DNA from: Pseudomonas graminis
GTDB taxonomy: Bacteria; Pseudomonadota; Gammaproteobacteria; Pseudomonadales; Pseudomonadaceae
DNA length: 39,947 nt
Assembly: GCF_004364335.1 (NCBI RefSeq)
Contig: NZ_SOCR01000009.1
Span: 1 to 39,947, forward strand
Direction of reading: 5' to 3'
The notes beneath the pieces are model-generated. The model was not told the DNA's origin. It ran no database searches and was given only the letters and a program-made list of their open reading frames with translations. A program made the position numbers and the translations under genes. How positions within the stretch are numbered: the first letter of the stretch is position 1; each line of letters begins with the position of its first letter. Below, piece after piece: positions 25,388-33,360 of the stretch.

Positions 25388-26119
25388 TCAGCGGATGTCG
25401 ACGCTGTAGCGGAAGTGGCTGGCATGGCCCCGGGAGCGGCGCCATTCCAGCGGTTGTCCGGCGTAGTTGCGCGCCAGACGTTCGATCACCACCACCGGGC
25501 TGTTGACCGTCACTTGCAGCAAGCGGGCGTGGGTCTCGTTGATGGCTTCGGCGGTCAGGGTCTCTTCGGCGTAGGCCACAACCTGACCGCACTGCTCTTC
25601 ATAAATGGGATAGAGCAGCGGGCCCTCGCGGCTGAGGTCGATTTCCAGCAGGGTCTGAAACTGCACTTGGGGCAGCCAGATTTCCTCGGCGAGGACGGGC
25701 TGGGCATCGAGCAGACGCAGGCGGATCAGGCGAATCACCGGCGCGTCCAGGGGCAGACCGAGGGCGTGGGAAACGGCCGAGGGCGCGGTGACGGCTTCGA
25801 TGGAGAGGATGCGGCTTTCGGGCACCTGGCGTTCGCCGGAGACGCTCTGAAAGCGGAAGAAGCGGAACAGCGAGGACTGGAACTGCGGCCGGCGAATGAA
25901 GGTGCCGCGGCCCTGTTGGCGTTCTAGGATGTTTTCGTTGACCAGCATGTCGATGGCTTTGCGCACGGTGCCGGTGGACAGGCAGTACTCGCTGGACAGC
26001 GCGGCTTCAGTGGGAATGGCTTCGCCCGGCCGCCAGCGGTTGTTGGCGATCTGTTCGGCGAGCTGGTCGCGCAGGCGTTGGTAAAGCGGCAAGCGGACAT
26101 CGCTGGAAAGTCGGTTCAT
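25388..26119 (-). CDS. GntR-family (HutC/UTRA subfamily) transcriptional regulator
   Basis: A 243-residue regulator. The N-terminal winged helix (about 10-78) shows PLYQRLRDQLAEQIANNRW, IPTEAALSSEYCLSTGTVRKA and RQQGRGTFI. The UTRA effector domain covers about 95-238, with RLRLLDAQPVLAEEIWLP and the closing WRRSRGHASHFRYSVDI typical of HutC-like proteins. It is the first gene of a three-gene unit with the transporter and amidohydrolase and is inferred to repress them until the substrate appears. A possible operator lies just upstream (26149-26160). Confidence 0.9.
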   Translation of the reverse strand: MNRLSSDVRLPLYQRLRDQLAEQIANNRWRPGEAIPTEAALSSEYCLSTGTVRKAIDMLVNENILERQQGRGTFIRRPQFQSSLFRFFRFQSVSGERQVPESRILSIEAVTAPSAVSHALGLPLDAPVIRLIRLRLLDAQPVLAEEIWLPQVQFQTLLEIDLSREGPLLYPIYEEQCGQVVAYAEETLTAEAINETHARLLQVTVNSPVVVIERLARNYAGQPLEWRRSRGHASHFRYSVDIR

Positions 26120-26126
26120 GGAGGCG

Positions 26127-26170
26127 CTTCGCTTTTGTAGTTATTTAGTCATCTATATGAATCTGCGCTG
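26127..26170 (-). promoter_or_regulatory. Candidate promoter/operator of the HutC-type operon
   Basis: An A+T-rich stretch 8-50 bp before the regulator start. It holds the small palindrome TCAT-CTAT-ATGA (26149-26160). GntR proteins commonly bind such short symmetric sites near their own promoter; the assignment is inference. Confidence 0.3.
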
Positions 26171-26318
26171 AGTATTGTCCCCTTACAAATAAGCGTCAAG
26201 GGTGGGGATGGGGGTTGGCGGATGAATGGCGGTTGGGAGATTGGGGTCACGTTGTTCAGGGGAACGCGGAAACGGCAGAGTTGTGTCTGCCGTCAGGGTG
26301 CGGGGAGCGCGGGGGTGA

Positions 26319-26402
26319 TCAGGTCGGGGAAATTGTGGCGAGCGCGCCGATCATGAGGGTCAGGGCGAGAAAGCCGAACAGGAAGATTGCGAGCTTGGCC
26401 AT
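26319..26402 (-). CDS. 27-aa single-helix membrane peptide
   Basis: A very small gene with a strong ribosome site (TAGGAG, 6 bases before the ATG at 26402). The product begins MAKLAIFLFGFLALT and ends IGALATISPT: a lysine, about 20 hydrophobic residues and a short polar end, i.e. one membrane helix. It has no cysteine or charged residue inside the helix. I know of no assigned function; it could be a stand-alone small membrane protein or a modulator of a membrane complex. Its upstream region (26403-26573) has two direct TACAGAT repeats (26518 and 26543). Confidence 0.6.
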   Translation of the reverse strand: MAKLAIFLFGFLALTLMIGALATISPT

Positions 26403-26573
26403 GGGTTTCTCCTATGCAAGGATGAAGTACTAGGGATTCGAGCCGGATGGTGGCGACCGGTCGGGCTTTATCGGTCTGCCGGGAGTGAAGTGATTTTGAG
26501 GGGTGCAGCTGTTTCAGTACAGATTCAGGTGAGGCTTATAAATACAGATCAGATGAATCCACGCATACTTGAA
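26403..26573. promoter_or_regulatory. Upstream region of the 27-aa gene with TACAGAT direct repeats
   Basis: TACAGAT occurs at 26518-26524 and 26543-26549 in the same orientation, 25 bp apart, within A+T-rich DNA. Direct repeats with this sort of spacing are used by MocR-type regulators. No such regulator gene is nearby, so the link is speculative. Confidence 0.3.
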
Positions 26574-27405
26574 GATCAAGAGCATCTGCCTAACGGCAGA
26601 TCGTTTCGCCTTCGGCGAGTTACTTGATAAAGCCCCAAGTAACCAAGGGCTTGTGCTCCTGGTTTGGCCCTTCCTTCGTCAGGGTTCCTTCACTCCGGTC
26701 TCGCTCCGTGGGCCCGCGCCGAACGGACATCCATGTCCTGACGGCGCTCTCGCCGCATCCATGCGGCTCGACCCACTCCACGAGACCTGCGTTCAGCCTG
26801 CACCAAAGTCGCGCTTTGTAGCGTCTGAACTATCTGCGCAAGAAGATTAAAAGCGCGTTTAAAGCAGATCAAAAGCTTCCCGGCTAAAGCCGGTCCTACG
26901 GTCGTGGTTGCCGCACTTTCACTCTGATCGTTCTCACGCTCCGCGTGGTAACGTCGCCCCGAACGCTCCGCGTCCCGCAGACGACGCGCATTCAGGCTGG
27001 GAGAGGTGACGGCGTCACAGGATGCATCCCCACGCAGAGCGTGGGAAACGATCAAGGATCTCTGACACAACGCGTCATCGTAGGACCGGCTTTAGCCGGG
27101 AAGCCCTTGATCTGCTTGTGATCTGCTTCTGATTTTCCTACGCAAAAATTCCAGACGCCGCCAATCGCGACTTGGGTGCAGGCTGAACGCAGGTCTCGCG
27201 CAGTGGGCCGAGCCGCATGGATGCGGCGAGAGCGCCGTCAGGACATGGATGTCCGTTCGGCGCGGCCCCACGGAGCGAGACCGGAGTGAAGGAACCCGAC
27301 GAAGTCGGGCCCAACCAGGAGCAAGCACCCTTGGTTACTTGGGGTGCTTTTCCAAGTAACTCGCCGAAGGCGAAACAGTCTGCCGTCAGGCAGACGCTCT
27401 TGATC
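26574..27405. repeat. Large nested inverted repeat (two ~327-bp arms, 178-bp centre)
   Basis: The left arm (26574-26900) and right arm (27079-27405) are inverted copies with some divergence. Both contain GATCAAGAG at the outer end, a CTCGGTC/GGAGTGAAGGAACC-type segment, the sequence GGACATGGATGTCC, and a CCGGCTTTAGCCGG REP at the inner end (about 26880-26900 and 27079-27103). Inside the centre a third inverted pair is present (26926-26948 and 27030-27053, CACGCTCCGCGTGG versus CCACGCAGAGCGTGGG). Outer segments look like the intergenic repeat families common in fluorescent pseudomonads. Open frames through the arms (GPRRTDIHVLTALSPHPCG) are not genes. Confidence 0.9.
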
Positions 27406-27420
27406 TAATGAAGGTGCCCC

Positions 27421-27855
27421 ATGACCACCATCCGCCCCATGACCCCGGACGACTACGACGCCGTCACCCAACTGATGCGTGACACTCCGGGCATTTCCTT
27501 GCGCGATGCGGACTCGCGGGAGTCCACCGAGCGGTATCTGCTGCGCAACCCCGGATTAAGCTTCGTCGCGGAGGACGGCTCACTTATCTGCGGCTGCGTG
27601 ATGTCGGGCCATGACGGCCGGCGCGGGTATTTGCAGCATTTGCTGGTGCTGCCTGAGTATCGGCGGCAGGGGATCGGGCAGGCACTGGTCGAGCGCTGTC
27701 TGGTCAGGCTTGAAGCGGAAGGCATTCATAAATGCCACATCGACGTGCTCAAGAACAATCCGGCCGCGGCGACCTATTGGGCGAATCACGGCTGGCAGTT
27801 GCGGGTTGATATCCACCGCTTTTCCTTCACGCGTCCCGACAATGAAAACGCCTGA
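27421..27855 (+). CDS. GNAT family N-acetyltransferase
   Basis: A 144-residue acetyltransferase with the full GNAT core: RPMTPDDYDAVTQLM at the start, a beta4 segment YLQHLLVLPEYR, the acetyl-CoA loop RRQGIGQALVERCL (about 81-94), and HIDVLKNNPAAATYWANHGW near the end. The acceptor is unknown. AAGG precedes the ATG. The gene starts 16 bp after the nested palindrome, so the palindrome probably contains its promoter or was inserted close to it. It is convergent with the EamA gene, with only 18 bp between stops. Confidence 0.85.
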   Translation: MTTIRPMTPDDYDAVTQLMRDTPGISLRDADSRESTERYLLRNPGLSFVAEDGSLICGCVMSGHDGRRGYLQHLLVLPEYRRQGIGQALVERCLVRLEAEGIHKCHIDVLKNNPAAATYWANHGWQLRVDIHRFSFTRPDNENA

Positions 27856-27873
27856 GGCCCGGTTAAACCCTGA

Positions 27874-28761
27874 TCAAAGCGGGCTCGCAGGCGTCACGGG
27901 TTGGCGTCTGGCGTAAACCATCAAACCGCTGAGGAAAATGAGCCCTATGCCGAACATTGAGGCGGTGCCCGGGTAGTTGCCGAACAGCAGGATCCCGTAA
28001 GCCACGGCGAAGATGATTTGCAGATAACCCAACGGTGCGAGCACCGACGACGAAGCGTAGCGATAGGATTTAGCCATGAGAAAGTGCGCGCACAACCCCA
28101 GACCGCCCAGCACCAGCAGCAGCCCCACTTGCAACCAATCGGGCTCGGCCCAGTAAAACGGTACGATGGCGCTGAGGATCAGGGTACAGAACACGCCGAC
28201 GTAGAAGCTGCACACCGACGGGCTGTCGGTCTCTCCCGCCAGTTGCGTGAGCAGTTGATACAGCGCGAAGAACAGCGCGGTCGCCAGGGGAAACAGCATC
28301 CACAGCGAGAAGGCATCGCTGGCCGGGTTGATGATCACCAGCACACCGACAAAGCCGAGCACCACCGACAACCACTGCCAGCGATCCGCCTTGATGCCGA
28401 ATAGCAGTGGCGACAGGATCGTGACGAATGCAGGCGCGAGGAAAACCAGGGCCGTGGATTCGGCAATCGGCACATGGGTCAGGCCGAACAGGAAAGACAG
28501 GCTGTCGGCGAGCAGGACCACTGCGCGCAGCAGGTGCAGCCAGGGCCGCCGGGTGTGGAAGACGTTCGTGCCGCCGTTGCGCAGCAGCACGGTGGTCACC
28601 AGCGTCGAATGAACAAGGTAGCGGGCCCACGCGACGAAGATCACCGGCAGGGAAGAGATCAGCGTCTTGGAAATCGCATCATGACTGGCGAACATCAGCG
28701 CCACGCCTGCCATCAACCACATGCCGATGACTTGCCGGTGCGCGCCGTGATGGAGAGTCAT
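27874..28761 (-). CDS. EamA/DMT-superfamily membrane transporter
   Basis: A 295-residue drug/metabolite transporter with ten hydrophobic segments and two EamA repeats (about 10-135 and 145-290). Family features are FVAWARYLVHS in the first repeat, IAESTALVFLAPAFVTILSPLLFG, and YASSSVLAPLGYLQIIFAVAYGILLFG in the second. These exporters move amino acids, purines or other metabolites; the substrate here is unknown. ATG at 28761 with CAGG eight bases upstream is preferred over a GTG at 28776. Confidence 0.87.
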   Translation of the reverse strand: MTLHHGAHRQVIGMWLMAGVALMFASHDAISKTLISSLPVIFVAWARYLVHSTLVTTVLLRNGGTNVFHTRRPWLHLLRAVVLLADSLSFLFGLTHVPIAESTALVFLAPAFVTILSPLLFGIKADRWQWLSVVLGFVGVLVIINPASDAFSLWMLFPLATALFFALYQLLTQLAGETDSPSVCSFYVGVFCTLILSAIVPFYWAEPDWLQVGLLLVLGGLGLCAHFLMAKSYRYASSSVLAPLGYLQIIFAVAYGILLFGNYPGTASMFGIGLIFLSGLMVYARRQPVTPASPL

Positions 28762-28885
28762 TGCAAAGCCTGCCACGAAAATGATGCGCAGGAGTTAACC
28801 ACAGAAGGCGGCCGCAGCGCTCCACGCACGTTAATCAGGCGCCCACGCACCTTGCCCAAGCGCGCCGCGTACTTAACCGCGGGCA

Positions 28886-29030
28886 ATAAAAAACCCGCCT
28901 GAGCGGGTTCTTTTCTATCAACACCATTCCAACATCCTGTCAGTAGCTGTCCCGGCAAATGGTGGATCATCCATGACCTGCGAAGCACATCCAGCGCCTC
29001 GGTTGATGGATCCAAGGTTGCGCTTGTGGC
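28886..29030 (-). ncRNA. Candidate small RNA ending in a strong terminator
   Basis: On the minus strand an efficient terminator, AACCCGC-TCAG-GCGGGTT followed by TTTTTA (stem 28892-28909), is not downstream of any coding gene: the next gene on that strand ends beyond the window's annotated genes to the right and the amidase faces the other way. The preceding ~140 bases can fold (AGCGCC/GGCGCT; TGGAT-G-ATCCA). A weak -10-like CTAAGC lies near 29030. The 5' end is a guess. It is an sRNA candidate of the size of Pseudomonas RgsA-type RNAs; identity is not shown. Confidence 0.35.
28892..28914. terminator. Intrinsic terminator without an obvious coding gene
   Basis: A 7-bp G+C-rich stem (28892-28898 with 28903-28909) with T runs on both sides: TTCTTTT on the plus strand and TTTTTTATT on the minus strand. 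The minus-strand run is the stronger. See the candidate small RNA. Confidence 0.8.
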
Positions 29031-29331
29031 GCTTAGCTGTACAGGGCGACATTGCCCGACGTCGTGTAAGCCTTTCGCCATAGCAGGTGTCCGGTGACTG
29101 TCCGGTTTAGTGTGTGGCCCGGTGGTGAACCCCTGTGCAAGCCTCGCGACAAAGACAGGGCGAAGGCATAATGTGCGTCACACGAATACGCCTGCCGATC
29201 TGAGCCGCGTTGCACACCCACGCCTCAGTCGGCTTAAAACCAGCCCGGCCCTGCCGCGCAACGGGAAGCGATATGCCCATTCTTGTTCAGACACCCTGCT
29301 CTCTACTCCCCGGCTCATGGTCGTCGCAGTC

Positions 29332-31044
29332 ATGATCGAAGTCACCGAAGTCTCCATCGCGCAACTGCGCGCTGCCCTTGAAGCCGGCCAGACCACCGCC
29401 GTCGAACTGGTTCAAGCCTACCTCGCCCGGATCGCCGCCTATGACGGCGCCGACACCGCCACCGCACTCAACGCGGTGGTCGTGCGCAATCCCCAGGCCC
29501 TCGACGAAGCGCAAGCCTCCGATAAGCGTCGCGCGCGGGGCGAAACCCTCAGCCCCCTCGACGGCATTCCCTATACCGCCAAAGACAGTTATCTGGTCAA
29601 AGGCCTCACGGCTGCATCGGGCAGCCCGGCGTTTGCCGAACTGGTCGCTCACCGTGATGCGTTCACCATCGAGCGGCTGCGTGCCGCCGGCGCGATCTGT
29701 CTGGGCAAGACCAACATGCCGCCGATGGCCAATGGCGGCATGCAGCGTGGCGTGTATGGCCGCGCCGAAAGCCCCTACAACGCAGGCTTCCTGACGGCGC
29801 CGTTTGCGTCCGGTTCGTCCAATGGCGCCGGCACTGCAACGGCGGCGAGTTTCGCCGCCTTCGGGCTGGCCGAAGAAACCTGGTCCAGCGGCCGTGGCCC
29901 TGCGTCGAACAACGGCCTGTGCGCCTACACGCCATCGCGCGGGGTGATTTCGGTGCGCGGCAACTGGCCGCTGACGCCGACCATGGACGTGGTCGTGCCC
30001 TTCGCCCGGACCATGGCCGACTTGCTCGAAGTGCTGGACGTGGTGGTCGCCGAAGACCCCGACACTCGCGGGGACCTGTGGCGCTTGCAGCCGTGGGTAC
30101 CCATTCCCGCCGTCGATTCGGTACGCCCGGCGTCCTACGCCGAGCTCGCCTCCAGCCCGCAAGCCCTGGCGGGCAAACGCTTTGGCGTGCCGCGTATGTA
30201 CATCAATGCCGACCCCGAAGCGGGCACGTCCGACGCGCCCGGCATTGGCGGCCCCACCGGCCAGCGCATCATCACCCGCGCGTCGGTGATCGACCTCTGG
30301 GAGCAGGCGCGCCAGGCACTTGAAACCCAAGGCGCAGAAGTCATCGAGGTGGATTTCCCGCTGGTCTCCAACTGCGAAGGCGATCGTCCCGGCGCGCCGA
30401 CGGTGTACAACCGCGGCATCGTCTCCAAAGAGTTTCTGCACCACGAACTATGGGATTTGACTGCCTGGGCGTTCGACGATTTTCTGCAGGCCAACGGCGA
30501 CCCGAAACTGAACCGCCTGGCCGACGTCAACGGCCCGCTGATTTTCCCCCACGACCCCGGCACCCTGCCCAACCGCGAGGGCGATCTCGCCGCCGGCATG
30601 GATGAGTACGTGAAGATGGCCCAGCGCGGCATCACGCCGTGGGACCAGATCGACACCCTGGCGGACGGCTTGCGCGGCCTGGAACACACGCGGCGCATTG
30701 ACCTCGAAGACTGGATGCAGAAGCTCGGGCTGGATGCGGTGCTGTTCCCGACCGTGGCCGACGTGGCCCCGGCCGATGCCGACGTCAACCCGGCCTCGGC
30801 GGACATCGCCTGGAGCAACGGGGTCTGGGTCGCCAACGGCAACCTCGCGATCCGCCATCTCGGCGTGCCCACCGTGACCGTGCCGATGGGCGTGATGGCC
30901 GACATTGGCATGCCCGTGGGCCTGACGTTTGCCGGGCGCGCGTACGACGATTCCGCCCTGCTGCGCTTCGCGTCGGCTTTCGAAGCCATCGGCAGCAAGC
31001 GCCAGATTCCGCCGCGCACGCCGCCGCTGTCATCCGCCCGTTAA
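29332..31044 (+). CDS. Amidase signature-family hydrolase
   Basis: A 570-residue amidase. The Ser-cisSer-Lys triad can be placed: K84 (PYTAKDSY), the cis-serine in SGSSNGAG (S162/S163), and nucleophile S186 (ETWSSGRGPAS). The 'TWSSGRGPASNN' and RGNWPLTPTMDVVVP motifs define a branch common in soil bacteria and fungi whose substrates are mostly unassigned. Length is longer than the classic 470-500, with extra C-terminal sequence. ATG at 29332 gives the family-like beginning MIEVTEVSIAQLR; ATG at 29317 is an alternative. Neither has a clear ribosome site. The next gene, a glutathione transferase, starts 69 bp downstream and may be in the same operon. Confidence 0.87.
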   Translation: MIEVTEVSIAQLRAALEAGQTTAVELVQAYLARIAAYDGADTATALNAVVVRNPQALDEAQASDKRRARGETLSPLDGIPYTAKDSYLVKGLTAASGSPAFAELVAHRDAFTIERLRAAGAICLGKTNMPPMANGGMQRGVYGRAESPYNAGFLTAPFASGSSNGAGTATAASFAAFGLAEETWSSGRGPASNNGLCAYTPSRGVISVRGNWPLTPTMDVVVPFARTMADLLEVLDVVVAEDPDTRGDLWRLQPWVPIPAVDSVRPASYAELASSPQALAGKRFGVPRMYINADPEAGTSDAPGIGGPTGQRIITRASVIDLWEQARQALETQGAEVIEVDFPLVSNCEGDRPGAPTVYNRGIVSKEFLHHELWDLTAWAFDDFLQANGDPKLNRLADVNGPLIFPHDPGTLPNREGDLAAGMDEYVKMAQRGITPWDQIDTLADGLRGLEHTRRIDLEDWMQKLGLDAVLFPTVADVAPADADVNPASADIAWSNGVWVANGNLAIRHLGVPTVTVPMGVMADIGMPVGLTFAGRAYDDSALLRFASAFEAIGSKRQIPPRTPPLSSAR

Positions 31045-31113
31045 TCACCGTGTGGATCGGGGCTTGCCGCCTCGCTCCGTCACGCCAGAACTGACCCTCA
31101 GGAGATGTGTTCA

Positions 31114-31953
31114 ATGAGCAAGGCACCCTACGTACCGCCTACCGTGTGGAAGCATGAAGCGCCCTCCGGCGGCCAGTTCGCCAGCATCAACCGCCCGACT
31201 GCCGGGCCGACCCATGAAAAAGTCCTGCCGGTCGGCAAGCACCCGTTGCAGCTGTATTCACTGGCCACGCCCAACGGCGTCAAGGTGACGATTCTGCTTG
31301 AGGAACTGCTTGCCCTTGGCCACACCGGCGCCGAGTACGACGCCTGGCTGATCCGCATTGGCGAGGGGGATCAGTTCGGCAGCGGCTTCGTCGACATCAA
31401 CCCCAATTCGAAAATTCCGGCACTGCTGGATCGCAGCGTCGAGCCCAACCTTCGCGTGTTCGAGTCCGGTTCGATCCTGCTGTATCTGGCGGAGAAGTTC
31501 GGAGAATTGCTGCCGAAGGATCTGGCGGGCCGCACCGAAACCCTGAACTGGTTGTTCTGGCAGATGGGCGCTGCGCCGTATCTGGGCGGCGGCTTCGGGC
31601 ACTTTTATGTGTACGCGCCGGAGAAGTTCGAATACGCCATCGACCGCTTTACCATGGAAGCCAAGCGTCAGCTGGACGTGTTGAATCGGCGCCTCAGCGA
31701 ACGCCCTTATCTGGCCGGCGACAGTTACACAATCGCCGACATCGCCGTGTGGTCGTGGTACGGGCAAGTGGTGCGCAACACGGTGTACGGCGCCGCCGAA
31801 TTCCTCGCCGCCCACGAATACACTCACGTCCAGCGCTGGGCCGAAACCATCGCGCAACGGCCCGCCGTGATTCGCGGCATGCGGGTCAACCGGACCTGGG
31901 GCGATGAAGCCACCCAAGTGCCGGAACGGCATGATGCGTCGGATCTGGATTGA
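31114..31953 (+). CDS. yghU: YghU-type glutathione S-transferase/disulfide reductase
   Basis: A 279-residue nu-class glutathione transferase (E. coli YghU is 288). The N-terminal extension YVPPTVWKHEAPSGGQFASINRP-like segment, split by the linker typical of YghU, precedes the thioredoxin fold: LQLYSLATPNGVKVTILLEE, NPNSKIPAL and ESGSILLYLAEKFG. The all-helical C-terminal domain has LFWQMGAAPYLGGGFGHF and SYTIADIAVWSWYGQV. E. coli YghU binds two glutathiones and reduces disulfides; the same activity is inferred. AGGAG lies 9 bases before the ATG. A REP cluster follows. Confidence 0.92.
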   Translation: MSKAPYVPPTVWKHEAPSGGQFASINRPTAGPTHEKVLPVGKHPLQLYSLATPNGVKVTILLEELLALGHTGAEYDAWLIRIGEGDQFGSGFVDINPNSKIPALLDRSVEPNLRVFESGSILLYLAEKFGELLPKDLAGRTETLNWLFWQMGAAPYLGGGFGHFYVYAPEKFEYAIDRFTMEAKRQLDVLNRRLSERPYLAGDSYTIADIAVWSWYGQVVRNTVYGAAEFLAAHEYTHVQRWAETIAQRPAVIRGMRVNRTWGDEATQVPERHDASDLD

Positions 31954-31984
31954 GGCAATCCCCAGCGGCGGCTGGCGTCTCGAC

Positions 31985-32395
31985 TTAGTGGGCCCGGCTT
32001 CAGCCGGGATAGCGTCGGTCGTCACGCCGCAGAATTTAGGGCGTTCATACCGGCCGCTTCCCGGCTGAAGCCGGTCCCACTCATGTGGCCACGACCGGCA
32101 TTTGTTCTGCGGGGTTACGCCTGGCCGCTTCCCGGCTAAAGCCAGTCCTACTGTCAGCATGCATTCCTCCTGTGGGCACGACGCGATACCGTAGGAGCCG
32201 GCTTGCTGGCGAACGCGGTGCATCGGCTGCCATCTGTGCTGAACACGCCGACGTCTTCGCGGGCATGCGCGCTCCTACAGAGCTATTGCCCGACATCATT
32301 TCTGCGGTGTTGTACCCGACGCCTTCCCGGCTAAAGCCAGTCCCACTGACAGCACGCATTCCGCGAGTAGGACCGGCTTCAGCCGGGAAGGCGTC
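31985..32395. repeat. Mixed REP cluster
   Basis: At least seven elements between the convergent yghU and reductase genes: CCGGCTTCAGCCGG-type at about 31989, 32060, 32130, 32326 and 32366, and GCCGGCTTGCTGGCG/GCGGGCATGCGCGCTCC-type at about 32192 and 32254. It is the only cluster in the window where the types are interleaved. No gene is supported in this gap. Confidence 0.88.
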
Positions 32396-32396
32396 A

Positions 32397-33260
32397 GGCG
32401 CCCTGCCCGTCGAGTTCGGCGAGCATCTCTTGCGGGATCACCAGTTCGGCGGCGGTGAGGTTTTCGTGCAAGTGCGCCACCGACGAGGTGCCCGGGATCA
32501 GCAGCAGGTTGGGCGCACGCTGCAGCAACCACGCCAGCGCCACGCACATCGGCGAAGTTTCAAGGCGCGTGGCCACGTCCGACAGCGTCTGCGACTGCAA
32601 GGGCGTAAAACCACCCAGCGGGAAGAACGGCACGTAGGCAATGCCCTGTTTGCCGAGTGCGGCGATCAGGTGCTCGTCAGCCCGGTGGGCCAGGTTGTAG
32701 TGGTTCTGCACGCAGACCACCTCGGCAATGCTCTGCGCCTCGGCGACCTGTTTCGCACTGACGTTGCTCAGGCCCAGATGCTGAATCAAACCCTGGTGCT
32801 GCAACTCGGCCAGCGCACTGAACTGCTCGGCAATCGACGCTTCGTCCGGTGAATGCCCGGTGCCCCACGCCCTGAAGTTCACCACATGCAACGCTTCCAG
32901 GCCGAGATTGCGCAGGTTGTCATGCACCGCGCTCACCAACTCCGCCGGGCTGTTGGCAGGATTCCATGAAGCGTCGGCGCCTCGCGACGCGCCAACCTTG
33001 GTCACGATCAGCAGCTCATCGGCATAAGGATGCAGAGCTTCACGGATCAGTCGATTGGTGACATGGGGCCCGTAGAAGTCGGCGGTGTCGATATGGTTGA
33101 CCCCGGCCGCCAGCGCTTCACGCAACACGGCGATGGCGCCAGCGTGGTCTTTCGGCGGTCCGTAAACGCCCGGCCCGGCCAGTTGCATGGCGCCGTAACC
33201 CATGCGGTTGACGGTGCGACCGCCGAATGAAAAGTGTCCTGCTTTACTGGCCTGGCTCAT
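32397..33260 (-). CDS. pdxI: Aldo/keto reductase, YdbC/PdxI (pyridoxal reductase) type
   Basis: A 288-residue NADPH-dependent reductase closely resembling E. coli YdbC/PdxI, which reduces pyridoxal to pyridoxine. Shared stretches are NRMGYGAMQLAGPGV, HIDTADFYGPHVTN, VHDNLRNLGLE, and YVPFFPLGGFTPLQS. Catalytic D58, Y63 and K88 are present; the fourth AKR residue, normally histidine, is N128 (VVNFR), as in the E. coli protein. The last bases of the frame run to about 32394. The start follows GAGGCG. It is divergent from a LysR gene by 100 bp, so that regulator may control it. Confidence 0.88.
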
Positions 33261-33360
33261 GGGTGACGCCTCGTGATCAAGAATGTGGCACGACTATAGG
33301 CGTTGACCGATGCGCCGATAATCAGGTGCAATCGGCACGGGTTGTACGAGCGAGCGGACA

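Noticed and set aside
26569..27328. Open frames reading RTDIHVLTALSPHPCG in both palindrome arms
   Set aside because: They occur in both copies of an inverted intergenic repeat, lack ribosome sites and are known translation artefacts of such repeats.
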